The notes below the pieces were generated by a model. It saw only the letters and a list, made by a program, of their open reading frames with translations, made no database searches and was not told where the DNA came from. The translations under genes and the position numbers were made by a program. This document shows, piece after piece, positions 9,427-19,345 of a stretch of 64,000 nt of DNA; position 1 is the stretch's first letter, and each line of letters begins with the position of its first letter. Origin of the DNA: Flaccisagitta enflata (Eukaryota > Chaetognatha > Sagittoidea > Aphragmophora); assembly GCA_965153355.1 (NCBI GenBank), contig OZ231126.1, forward strand, positions 40,300,001-40,364,000, given 5' to 3'.

Positions 9427-12400
9427 ATGACGATAAATGGATTGTTGCTGACTGATAGTTTGTTGAAAGAATGCTCATTTGCGGCAAGGCGGCTTTTGAT
9501 TAAGAACTACCGTCTGAATGAGCTGAATGTGCGGTCATTCCCAGGTAAAACCACTGACCAACTGATTGGTGGGAATGGTGAAATTCATGCTCTTATGCGT
9601 GACAAATCTTATGATTATGTTTACTTGGTTGCTGGAGCTAACGATTTTAATCGTAATGAGGATGATTGCCATGTGATGAAATGCAAAATGATTGCAAGGG
9701 TGCGCAGCAATCTTGTTCATGGGTTTTGTACCCAATACCCTTTCACAAAGCTTGTCTTGGCTCCTATCCCAATGCGTCGAATGTCCAAAAACCCAGATAT
9801 GATTCACAATCATCCAGAATGCGGTTCAAAAAACTGGATTGACACAACCAACAACGCAATATCACTCTATCAGAGTTGTTTTTCTGTCTGTGCTTGTCAC
9901 AAAGATCAGGTGAGGTCTGTCATCTCCCCCACTCTGGATCATTGGCTTCCCTATTTGACATCGGATGGGTTGCATTTGACAGATGGAACAAAGGGCCAAA
10001 CTGATGGCAAGTTAAAAATGGTTCAGTACCTCCTTAAACCCAAATCCAAATTTTCACTTTTACAGGATGATTTTCCTCCTTTGCCAGAAGCTTCAGGTTC
10101 TTTTTCATTTGAGCCACAGGTTGTCGTCCCAAAGGTGGTTCGCAGAGAAAAGCCTAATCCTAACTTGTTTATCCACCAGTGTTGCCTTGCCCAGGATGTT
10201 TCATTCAAAGGTCCCATCAAAAAGGCTTGTAAGCAAGAGTCAAAATCACCTGTTTCTTTGCCAAAATTTGCGCCCGTTCCTCGCAAAAGGCGGAAGAAGC
10301 CAAAGAAAGAAAATCAGTGGATTTTTCCCGTTTCTAATGACAAATTTTGTTTTTCCCAGTCCAATCATCTTCCGCGTGCGAAGCCCAAAATCAAACATGC
10401 GAAGAAAGTAGGGAACAAAGATCAACAGCGGGAGGAACATAGTAAGAAATGGCAGAAACAAATTCCATGGTATGAGCGTCCAGAGAACACTTGGAGTGAA
10501 CCAGAGGTACCCAGGGGAAGAGGTTTGGTTAAACAAAATTTTAGGCTAGACTCTTCTCCTTCATTAAAGCGACAACCTCATGTGAAACAGCAACCTGTAA
10601 GGAACAAGGATTTGCAGGTTAAATTGCGTCAAAAGTTATTTTTCTTTAGAAATGCACGAAGACCTCAAGTTAGGGAAAGCGCATTTATACATGATAATCT
10701 AAAGAAAAATGTCGATTCTAACATTAACTTTGATGATATTGATGGTGCTGATGATCACTGTCATAACAATGACTGGGGAGAACTAGGTGATAATTATCTA
10801 GCAATGGCTGGCCCAGAAAAGTGGAATTTTGAAAAATCAAACCCCTTGCCAAAAAAGAAGCTGTCTAAAAAACAGCTAAAGAACGCAATGAAAAAAATAA
10901 AAAAATTCTTAAATCCTATGTTGAAAAGTATGTCAGAGGAAGCAGAGAAAAATGAGGACAAAATAGTACTGACTTACAGATCAAAACATGGGTGTCTCAT
11001 AGAATTGGAAAAAAGTAACGGGAAGACTGAGACCCTAGTTGATCATTTGACTACTAAAAATGATTCCAGTCGCAACAAAAACAGGAAAAAAAATTCCCAA
11101 GGTGATGAAGATCACTCTTTGTTAGGGGGAGCAAAACAGAGATCTAAGAGTAAAGAGGCGCAAAGAAAACAAAATCAACGGGCAAGTAGAGCAAAAAATT
11201 TATCAAAAGAGGAAATTGAAGAACATCAGTCAAAAGAAAGAGCAAGGAAAAAAGAAGCATATGAAAGAAATAAAGATGAGATTTTGTCAAACAGACAAAT
11301 GCATTATGCGCAAAACAAAGATGAGATTTTATCTAATAAGCAAAAGCATTACTATCAAAACAAAGATGAGATTCTAACAAATAGGCAAATGCATTACAAT
11401 CAAAACAAAGATGAGATTCTAACAAATAGGCAAATGCATTTTAAGCAAAACAAAGATGGGATTTTATCAAACAAAAAAGCACATTATGTGCAAAACAAAG
11501 ATGGAATTTTATCAAATAAGTTAGCACATTATGAGCAAAACAAGGATGGTATTTTGTCAAACAGGCAAGCACATTATGAGCAAAACAAAGATGGTATTTT
11601 GTCTAACAGGCAAGCTTATTATGAACAATATAAAGATGGTATTTTATCAAATAAGCAAGCACATTATGAGCAGCACAAAGACGAGATTTTATCAAACAAG
11701 CAAAACCACTACAAAAGCAACCAAACAGACATTTTAAACCGGAAACGCAGCAATTACAATGACAAAAAAGGAGTATCATCTGCAAAATCAACAGCAAAAA
11801 GATATAAAGGTGCAAAAGCACATCAAAGAAAATTAAGATTGGCAAAAAATCTGAAATTAACTACTGTTAAAATGCATGATGAAAGCTACAAGGCCAATAG
11901 ACAAGACATCATTGCCAACTACCAAAATTTTTATGATCTGATCAAGTATGGGCCGGATTTTGTCTGTACATGTTGTCACCGTGGTCTGTTTGAAAATCAA
12001 GTTAAGAAATTGCCCAAAGGCTTCAATACTACAGTCAAAATTGGCAAAACAGATTATGACTGCTCAACGGACAAAATGAGTTTTGATGGAGATGAATACA
12101 TCTGTGAAACATGTTATACTAATTTGAAAAAAGGAAATATGCCCAAGTATGCGGTGGCCAATGGGAATGAATTGCCGTTTGTTCCTCCTGAAATAAAATG
12201 CTTGAATGAAGGTGAGGAAAGATGTGTTGCTCCTCGTGTGCAATTCATTCGTATGCAAAAACTTGGTTGTGATAGACAGAAGGGAATTAAGTCTAACATT
12301 GTGAATGTTCCTATTGATGTTGGGAAACTGAATTTGCAGTTACCATGTCCATCTTTAGAAAATCAGGTGCTTCAATTGCGTTTTAAGAGAAAGTTGTCGT

Positions 12401-15400
12401 ATGAGCATGACTATTTGGCCCAAAATGTTGATCTAAACAAGATCAAGGATGCTTTGAACATACTTGCTAGCTCGGAATTGTATAAGGAAGCTGGTGTTGA
12501 AATTGATGTTGAGAACTTTAAAAAGCTTGATGAAAACAAAAATGCACTTATGCAGGAATGTCTAGAAAATATGACCATCGATGATGCCTCTAATAATGAT
12601 GATGGCAATGCTGAGGTTCAGGCTGATTCTGAGAATGTTGATCAAGAGGAGGATGATGACGATGATGATGATTGGGATGAGTTGGGTGATGACTATCCCA
12701 CTAACATAGGCAATGATGATACAATGGTAATAAATGAAAGTGATGAATTGAAAGACATGATGAATGCCAGGAATGATTTGTCTGTTGCCCCGGGGGAGGG
12801 GCAAACGCCTCTTCCCCTTACTCTAGATACATTTTGTGAAGACCTGGCCTACCCAACTCTCAATGCAGGGGAAAAACCTAGAGATCACATTGTACCAATG
12901 TCCTTCAAAGACAAATGCAAAGTTCAGCTCATGCACGCTGACAATCGATACAGAATGCATCCAACCTATTTGTTTTCAATTTATCGCAAAGCCGAAACCA
13001 TACTTCATAAACAAAATATTCAAATTAGCATGAAGAAAGGTAAAAAAGTTGATGGGGCCTCAGTAACCGCCAAGGATGTTTTGGGTAATGATTTTCAAAA
13101 CATTCTTAGGCATGATGGTGGTTACAAAGTTCTTGATTCAAACCGTTGTAGCCCAGCTTATTGGCAAAAGGTAAAGGGTGAACTATTTGCAATGGTTAGA
13201 CAACTGGGAATGCCGACCTGGTTTCTCACCTTTTCTGCGGCAGAAACCTGGTGGCCAGAACTGATAAGATCCTTGAAGAAAGATTTAGATGGAACTATAT
13301 TGTCAGACAAAGAAATATATGAAATGCCGTGGATAGAAAAAGTCAAATTGATAAGAGCCAATGCAGTTTTATGTGCCCGGCAATTTAATCATCGATTTGA
13401 GGCTTTTTTAAAAACAGTTTTAAAAGAAAAATTGCATTACGATAACAATCTAGATGATTACTTTTTTCGCATTGAGTTCCAACAAAGGGGGTCACCGCAT
13501 GTCCACTTAATTATGTGGAAGCATGATGCCCCTAAGTATGGAATTCAAAGCAATGAAGAGATTTGTCAATATATAGACAAGTATGTTAAATGCTCTATAT
13601 CTTCAGAAGATAAGGAAAATGTTCCATTCCATCTACATTGTCAAATTCATAAACACACTGAATGTTGTAAAAAAAGGAATAGGAAGGAATGTAGGTTCAA
13701 ATTTCCAAGATATCCTATGGATAAGACTAGAATTATTGAACCTCATGATTGGGGACTGTATGTGAAAAAAAATTTTTCTCATCTAGATGAAGTGCAGCAA
13801 AAAGAGATAGAATCACAATTTAAAAAAGAAAACAAAGAACGTAAAGCTTGCATTTTGAAATTTCTAAATGAAATGGATCAAAATGATCCAACATTTTTTT
13901 CTATGTCATTTGAAACTTTTCTCAATACCCTAGATATGGACATTGATAAATACTGCTTGGCAATTGCATCTTTTTTGAAGCGCTCAGAAATCTTCATGAA
14001 AAGGGAGCTTAAAGATGTAAGAGTTAATAATTATAATGATGATCTCTTAAAAGCGTGGATTGGGAATATGGATATCCAATACATATTGGATCCATATTCC
14101 GTTTGTATGTATGTAATAAATTACATTGGAAAATCTTATCGCGGGATGAGTAGATTACTTAGACAAGTAGTAGCTGATTGCAAAAAGAAAAACTCATCAT
14201 TAAAAACAAAAATGACTAGAATCTGTAAAGAATTCCAGGGTGCTAGTGAGGTGTCTGCTCAAGAAGTTGCCTATGATCTTTGTCAATTACATAAAACCAA
14301 ATCAACAAGGACAAAAGTATGGATCAACACTTATCCTAAACATGAACGTGTAAAGATGTTAAAAAGCAAAGATCAATTAAAAAACATGAATGAAGACGCT
14401 GAAAATATCTTTATAGACAATTTACACACCCGATACAGTAAAAGGTCTAGGGAGGAAGAACAATTATCTTTAGTTGACTATGCATTAGGCGTGTCGGGGA
14501 GAAAAAAGGTCCTTCAATACTACCAATATTCCCCTGAGATGGATATGGAAAATTATGCTAGAGTCCTTCTAATGTTGTTTATTCCATGGAGAGATGAAGA
14601 TAAACTTTGTGGTGACTTTGAAACGCACACTGACCGTTATCTATTGTTAAAAGATTATTTAGAAAACAAAAGATCTGAGTTACATAAGATAGATGAACAA
14701 AAACTGGAAGCCTTGTCAAAAGACCCTGAAATAAACGAATTTAGTGATAATTTAGTGCCGACTTTAGACAATGATGAAAATGCGGCTGCTCTTGTTAATG
14801 AGTTGCAAAACGATGGGCCCATTGACAAAGAAAATGTTGACCTTGATTTAATTCATGAATTGGGTGAAGATTATTTTAGAAATGAAGAAGTTAAAATCAA
14901 GAAATACACATCTAGCGCTGAAGAACAAAATGCTATTTATCGCAGTTTGAACAGACGACAAAAAGAAATTTTTTATGACGTCATTAGAAGAGTGCAGCTT
15001 AACATTCCTATAAGAATTATGATCATGGGTGAAGCTGGTACGGGAAAGTCAAGATTATTGCAGGCGATGAACATGTGGGTAGATAATTTTTACTCCAGTA
15101 TAAGAAGTAATGACCCAAACTCTGCCTACTCCATAATATGCTCCTATACCGGAAACGCTGCCTTCAACTCTGGAGGTATGACTTTTCATAGTGCTTTAGG
15201 TATGAAAATAAACCAAAATCTGTCTGATGACTCAGTTTTTGGCTTGATTAGCGACAAACATTTGCAGCAATTGATAGATGCATTTGCCAACATAAGATTT
15301 TTGTGTGCTGATGAGTTCACTTACATAGGCGCCCACATGAATACAAAGATAAACAAACACTTAAAGACCATAAAACAGACAACTAGCGACTATGGCGGTC

Positions 15401-18105
15401 TCGATACTGTTTTTTTTGGAGATCCACGTCAACTTGGACCCATGTTTGATGACTGGATCTTTGAAGCGGACAAAAAACATCCTTGCGGTCCCATTGTAGG
15501 TGATATTTTGTTTAAAAGTTTTCAGAGTTTCACTTTGAATGAGATCATGCGACAAGATGATGAATCTTACATTAAAGCTCTTAACGACCTTTCAAATCCA
15601 TCATCACCTATGAGAGCCGAGAGTATAAAACTTTTTAAACAGCGAGAAATTAAGGAACAAGACATTGATTACTTGCCAAATTGTAGAGTGGATTATTTTC
15701 AAGAAAATAAGGATGTTGATCGTCACAACCTTGAAACATTGGACAAATTAGAAACTGAAAAGTATGAAGTAAATGCTAAGGTTACCTTGCTAGGTGATGC
15801 GACAAATGATGTCAAAAAGACACTTTTGAGTAAAATTAAGGAGGACAATAATCCTAAAGCAACAATGGGTTTACTTTTACATCTTCCATTGAAACTAGGC
15901 GCCAGGTATTTCATTCCAACAAATATTTGTATTAATGACGGTTTGGTTAACGGAGCAATCGGGACTCTCATGGACATAGATTTTAGCTCAAAAAATCGAC
16001 CTTTGACATTGTGGGTAAAGTTTGACAATGAAAAAGTTGGTGTTGACGCAAGGTCAAGGGTGAGGAATGGGTCTAAGTTCAAAAAACGATGCGATGATGG
16101 TTGGACACCCATTACAAAAATAACAAAACAATTCCCAACTTCTCGCATCAAGATATTTGGAATAATAAATCAGTTTCCATTGGCTCTAGGCTATTCATTC
16201 ACTATTGCAAAATGCCAGGGAAATAATAACATAGGTATTCACACTGTAATTCATTTGAACAAGAAGGCTCTCTCAAGGAGAGAGCAGTATGTAGCCTTTT
16301 CGAGAAGTGATAAGCTGGAAAATTTACATATTGTTGGTAATTTTACAGACCCATGGTTTAAAGAAGAGGAACGCAGAAAGAAGAAATTTCCTCAATTAAT
16401 CACAGAGGACAGAGTGTGTAATGCATTTAAAGAACTTGAAAAGAAAGAAGTAGAATTAATTTGGAAGCCATTATACAAATTTCCTAATGAATCACTAAAA
16501 TTAGTTTTCCACAATGTGAACAGTTTAATGCCTCATTTGGAAGACATCAAAATGGACTACAGTACTATGGCTGCAGATGTATGCTTTTTTTTAGACAACC
16601 GGTCAAAACCTAGTGATAATGTTTTCCTAAACAATTTTGTCATAAAAGATCAAATACTTATGGAAACAGAACTTAGGGTTCCTGGAGGCATTCTAATCTT
16701 GGTTAAGCCACACATTAATATTAAGATAATCAAAAAGGTTCAAGAAAAAGCGAATGACTATTATGGACTTGCATTAACATGCATGATAGATGATACAATT
16801 ATCGTTGCGGTATATTTCAGCCCAAAATGCCCTTTGAGTTACATAAAAACATGCATTAACAAGGCCTTAGAGGGTTCTGAAGGATTTCCAAGGATAATGA
16901 TAGGAGGGGATTTTAATCAGAAGAACGATGTACAATTTTTGATTGATATTGGTTTTAAAAATTTTGTGACACTTCCAACAACTAAATGGCTAACAAAAAT
17001 AGACCATTTGTATGCCAATTTTGATAAAGAGATTTTAACATGGGTTAATCCTAGCTACTTTTCTGACCACCATAGCATTATCACAATCATAGGGGATGAC
17101 AACTCTGTTCATTTGGAAAATGTTGCGCCCAAATTTGATGAATGTATGAAAGAAGTTGATAAAAGTGTTCTTTCTGAAAATGTTGTGCCCAATTCAGATG
17201 AATGTATGGATGTTGATGTTACCATAGAAAAATCTTTGACTGATATAAGTAAAGGTAATTTCCATAGATTGAAAAATTCATGGAACACTTGCTGGCTTAA
17301 CAGTATATTTCAAGCTTTGTGGGCAATATTAGCAACAGATACTGAGTTTTCTTTATCATCAACTACTGATATTGCAAGTGTCATTTTTAATTGGATTTTT
17401 GATAAATCTAAAAAGATTCCTCAAACATTTGATCTGTACAAAGAGAAAATCTCAGATCTATCACTTAAAAAAACATTCTTAATGTCGATTGGGAAATTCA
17501 ATGAGCTACAAATGAAGAGCCAAGAAGATGCTGTTGAGGCAATTCAGGAATTCATTAATCAATGTGATAGTTTAATGCCACTACGACATTCTCAGATGGA
17601 AATTTATTACTGTCCTACATGCGGATCTGAGCAAACCACATGTTTGCAGGAAACAATCCTAACAATCCCAATTCAGTCCAAATTTATCAATGGAGGAAAA
17701 TTTGATTTTGGCAGTGCAGTGTTGAGTCTTTTTGGTCAATATGAAAATTCTGAAAAAGTCTGTAATGACCCATCATGTCGCTTTCAGTGTCAAAAGAAAT
17801 CAATGCTAGTCGGAAAACCAAGATATCTTATGATAAATCTAAATAGAGCAGGTCCAAATAATAAAAAAATTCATACTGCTTGTATCATTTCTAGCAACTT
17901 GACAATCAACACTACAGAGGGACCTACTCATTTTGAACTTATTTCTGTCGTGAAACATATTGGGCCAAGTTCTAATTCTGGACATTACATATGTTACAGA
18001 AAATCGGAAGAAGGTTGGTTTGAAATTAATGACGATTCAATCAGAATTATTAACATTTCAACTATGGAAACCGCAAATCTTTTTATATATAAGGAAAAAA
18101 AATGA
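9427..18105 (+). CDS. Helentron/Helitron2-type transposon protein with SGNH, Rep-helicase, EEP and USP domains
   Basis: One 2892-codon frame without interruption. An in-frame TGA at 9418 and A at -3 support the ATG at 9427. Residues about 1-190: SGNH-hydrolase-like (TDS 9-11, GAND 70-73, D180-x2-H183). Residues 615-779: eleven 15-residue NKDEILSNRQMHY-type repeats. Residues 847-896: CxxC pairs of a zinc finger. About 1159-1580: Helitron Rep with HVH (1358-1360) and paired tyrosines Y1562/Y1566 in YVINYIGKS. About 1835-2300: Pif1-like helicase (Walker A GEAGTGKS 1868-1875, DEF 1962-1964, GDPRQL 1998-2003, KCQG 2262-2265, YVAFSR 2288-2293). About 2359-2552: EEP endonuclease (HNVN 2362, GGDFNQ 2493-2498, ID 2525, SDHH 2546); the usual catalytic Glu position reads Asp (D2390). 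About 2610-2890: USP protease (NTCW, C2622; CPTC 2729; GHY, H2853; NDDS 2868). Expected role: rolling-circle transposition, nicking and unwinding DNA in the nucleus. The USP role is unknown. Confidence 0.93.
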   Translation: MTINGLLLTDSLLKECSFAARRLLIKNYRLNELNVRSFPGKTTDQLIGGNGEIHALMRDKSYDYVYLVAGANDFNRNEDDCHVMKCKMIARVRSNLVHGFCTQYPFTKLVLAPIPMRRMSKNPDMIHNHPECGSKNWIDTTNNAISLYQSCFSVCACHKDQVRSVISPTLDHWLPYLTSDGLHLTDGTKGQTDGKLKMVQYLLKPKSKFSLLQDDFPPLPEASGSFSFEPQVVVPKVVRREKPNPNLFIHQCCLAQDVSFKGPIKKACKQESKSPVSLPKFAPVPRKRRKKPKKENQWIFPVSNDKFCFSQSNHLPRAKPKIKHAKKVGNKDQQREEHSKKWQKQIPWYERPENTWSEPEVPRGRGLVKQNFRLDSSPSLKRQPHVKQQPVRNKDLQVKLRQKLFFFRNARRPQVRESAFIHDNLKKNVDSNINFDDIDGADDHCHNNDWGELGDNYLAMAGPEKWNFEKSNPLPKKKLSKKQLKNAMKKIKKFLNPMLKSMSEEAEKNEDKIVLTYRSKHGCLIELEKSNGKTETLVDHLTTKNDSSRNKNRKKNSQGDEDHSLLGGAKQRSKSKEAQRKQNQRASRAKNLSKEEIEEHQSKERARKKEAYERNKDEILSNRQMHYAQNKDEILSNKQKHYYQNKDEILTNRQMHYNQNKDEILTNRQMHFKQNKDGILSNKKAHYVQNKDGILSNKLAHYEQNKDGILSNRQAHYEQNKDGILSNRQAYYEQYKDGILSNKQAHYEQHKDEILSNKQNHYKSNQTDILNRKRSNYNDKKGVSSAKSTAKRYKGAKAHQRKLRLAKNLKLTTVKMHDESYKANRQDIIANYQNFYDLIKYGPDFVCTCCHRGLFENQVKKLPKGFNTTVKIGKTDYDCSTDKMSFDGDEYICETCYTNLKKGNMPKYAVANGNELPFVPPEIKCLNEGEERCVAPRVQFIRMQKLGCDRQKGIKSNIVNVPIDVGKLNLQLPCPSLENQVLQLRFKRKLSYEHDYLAQNVDLNKIKDALNILASSELYKEAGVEIDVENFKKLDENKNALMQECLENMTIDDASNNDDGNAEVQADSENVDQEEDDDDDDDWDELGDDYPTNIGNDDTMVINESDELKDMMNARNDLSVAPGEGQTPLPLTLDTFCEDLAYPTLNAGEKPRDHIVPMSFKDKCKVQLMHADNRYRMHPTYLFSIYRKAETILHKQNIQISMKKGKKVDGASVTAKDVLGNDFQNILRHDGGYKVLDSNRCSPAYWQKVKGELFAMVRQLGMPTWFLTFSAAETWWPELIRSLKKDLDGTILSDKEIYEMPWIEKVKLIRANAVLCARQFNHRFEAFLKTVLKEKLHYDNNLDDYFFRIEFQQRGSPHVHLIMWKHDAPKYGIQSNEEICQYIDKYVKCSISSEDKENVPFHLHCQIHKHTECCKKRNRKECRFKFPRYPMDKTRIIEPHDWGLYVKKNFSHLDEVQQKEIESQFKKENKERKACILKFLNEMDQNDPTFFSMSFETFLNTLDMDIDKYCLAIASFLKRSEIFMKRELKDVRVNNYNDDLLKAWIGNMDIQYILDPYSVCMYVINYIGKSYRGMSRLLRQVVADCKKKNSSLKTKMTRICKEFQGASEVSAQEVAYDLCQLHKTKSTRTKVWINTYPKHERVKMLKSKDQLKNMNEDAENIFIDNLHTRYSKRSREEEQLSLVDYALGVSGRKKVLQYYQYSPEMDMENYARVLLMLFIPWRDEDKLCGDFETHTDRYLLLKDYLENKRSELHKIDEQKLEALSKDPEINEFSDNLVPTLDNDENAAALVNELQNDGPIDKENVDLDLIHELGEDYFRNEEVKIKKYTSSAEEQNAIYRSLNRRQKEIFYDVIRRVQLNIPIRIMIMGEAGTGKSRLLQAMNMWVDNFYSSIRSNDPNSAYSIICSYTGNAAFNSGGMTFHSALGMKINQNLSDDSVFGLISDKHLQQLIDAFANIRFLCADEFTYIGAHMNTKINKHLKTIKQTTSDYGGLDTVFFGDPRQLGPMFDDWIFEADKKHPCGPIVGDILFKSFQSFTLNEIMRQDDESYIKALNDLSNPSSPMRAESIKLFKQREIKEQDIDYLPNCRVDYFQENKDVDRHNLETLDKLETEKYEVNAKVTLLGDATNDVKKTLLSKIKEDNNPKATMGLLLHLPLKLGARYFIPTNICINDGLVNGAIGTLMDIDFSSKNRPLTLWVKFDNEKVGVDARSRVRNGSKFKKRCDDGWTPITKITKQFPTSRIKIFGIINQFPLALGYSFTIAKCQGNNNIGIHTVIHLNKKALSRREQYVAFSRSDKLENLHIVGNFTDPWFKEEERRKKKFPQLITEDRVCNAFKELEKKEVELIWKPLYKFPNESLKLVFHNVNSLMPHLEDIKMDYSTMAADVCFFLDNRSKPSDNVFLNNFVIKDQILMETELRVPGGILILVKPHINIKIIKKVQEKANDYYGLALTCMIDDTIIVAVYFSPKCPLSYIKTCINKALEGSEGFPRIMIGGDFNQKNDVQFLIDIGFKNFVTLPTTKWLTKIDHLYANFDKEILTWVNPSYFSDHHSIITIIGDDNSVHLENVAPKFDECMKEVDKSVLSENVVPNSDECMDVDVTIEKSLTDISKGNFHRLKNSWNTCWLNSIFQALWAILATDTEFSLSSTTDIASVIFNWIFDKSKKIPQTFDLYKEKISDLSLKKTFLMSIGKFNELQMKSQEDAVEAIQEFINQCDSLMPLRHSQMEIYYCPTCGSEQTTCLQETILTIPIQSKFINGGKFDFGSAVLSLFGQYENSEKVCNDPSCRFQCQKKSMLVGKPRYLMINLNRAGPNNKKIHTACIISSNLTINTTEGPTHFELISVVKHIGPSSNSGHYICYRKSEEGWFEINDDSIRIINISTMETANLFIYKEKK
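11269..11763 (+). repeat. Eleven 45-bp coding repeats inside the transposon gene
   Basis: Eleven in-frame units of 15 codons with consensus NKDEILSNxQxHYxQ. The first four and the tenth carry KDEI and the fifth to ninth KDGI, so the array expanded in at least two steps. The last unit (NQTDILNRKRSNYND) is the most diverged. Basic and helical in character; it may be a DNA-binding or nuclear-import linker before the zinc finger. Confidence 0.9.
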
Positions 18106-18199
18106 GTGTATGGATTTTCTAATCATGTGTGATTTATTCATGCCATTTATTTAAACATTTTATCCATATATTTATTCTTATTATCAAAGACACAAATCA

Positions 18200-18520
18200 A
18201 TGGTTTCAACAAAAAAATAGCCAACAGCTGACTATCCGTAATTGGGTAGTGAATTTATTCATGCTATTTGTTCATGCCATTTATTCATCTGGTTTATTCA
18301 TGCAATTTATTCATGAACTCATTCTTGTTGATATTAAGGATGTAAAAGCGGTCGATTTTAGTGCCGCTCCCACTGCTTACGCTTCTACTTCCTCTTCCAT
18401 TTTGTAGTTAAAATACTAGTAGCTATCCCATCCTCCAAAATGGAAGTGGTCAATCGCTTCCACATCCTTAGTTGATACCAAAAAAATGAGGCTAACGGCT
18501 GGCTATCCATTAATCAATTT
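18200..18520. repeat. Imperfect inverted repeat flanked by direct repeats, 3' of the transposon gene
   Basis: TTAAGGATGTAAAAGCGGTC (about 18336) has an inverted partner AATCGCTTCCACATCCTTAG near 18452. Inside, TTCCATTTTG pairs with CAAAATGGAA. Outside, AACAGCTGACTATCCGTAAT (about 18222) recurs as AACGGCTGGCTATCCATTAA (about 18493). ATTTATTCATGC motifs cluster upstream, and GCAATTTATTCATG at 18302 recurs at about 20151. This is the kind of structured non-coding DNA expected near a Helentron terminus; the boundary itself was not identified. Confidence 0.5.
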
Positions 18521-18824
18521 GATTGAGTACTTATGTTTGATTGAGCATTAGAAAGAAAAGCCTCTTGAATGGGTTAGGGGTGTCAATGGTAAGGATGGCC
18601 ATTCACATCGATTCCTTTCCTTTAAGGCGTGCTAAAATGATTTAATACAGTACTTGAGCATTGGTAGTATAAAAAACGTATGTAAATGGTTTTTTTCACT
18701 GTACTTAGTGACAAAAGTGATTTTTTTACTACTCATGCCCCTGTACTTTATTGAGCATTTGGTACACTTAATTGGATAAAAGTAACGCGCGGAGCAGCAT
18801 CTACCTCCTGGGTCGCGTGGAAAC

Positions 18825-18866
18825 GGCTGCACTAATCAGTTCACATGTGAGCTAATTAGTGCAGCC
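18825..18866. repeat. 42-bp near-perfect palindrome
   Basis: GGCTGCACTAAT...ATTAGTGCAGCC: 21-bp arms with 19 exact pairs plus one G-T and one C-A. Centred on TTCACATGTGA, 720 bp after the transposon stop codon. It could form a stable hairpin and is a candidate terminal structure of the element. Confidence 0.7.
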
Positions 18867-19097
18867 ATTCCAGATGATTTTAAGCTATATTTCAGAGCTA
18901 TGAAAAACGCAAATTTGTGGACAAAGATGAGGAAGTAAAGATGGCGAATAAAGATTGAGTGGTCTAGCCCAAAGAAACCGCAAAAATGTGTAAATTCTAC
19001 AGCAAGTCATTCTGGTGGTGAAACATGCAGCTGAAAGAAGATGGTGGTGAACACAGAATCAGAAGAAAACCAATGGCCAATAAGCCAATGGGCCAAT

Positions 19098-19345
19098 AAG
19101 CAAGGCTGACACCTTTCAGTCGCGTGCAGTTTTTAAGACCATCAGACCAAAAGACAGATATATTGAAGACCAGGAGACCAAAAGACTAACAGGCAAAATG
19201 AAAATGGACTTAAATCAACTTTGAATAACTTAGAATGACTTAAAATGACTTAAAATGGTGTAAAACAACGAAAATAAGCTTAGGGCTATTGACAGTCGGA
19301 CCAACGGACTGACCAACAGACCATCGGAGTGAGTTGTAGAGTAAG
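19098..19345 (+). mobile_element. Degenerate E element
   Basis: Head AGCAAGGCTGACACCTTTCA then GTCGCGTGCAG, a middle with TGACTTAAAA decamers, and a tail GACAGTCGGACCAACGGACT, then GAGTGAGTTGTAGAGT. The terminal palindrome is absent and the sequence passes into the 19-bp minisatellite. Confidence 0.6.
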
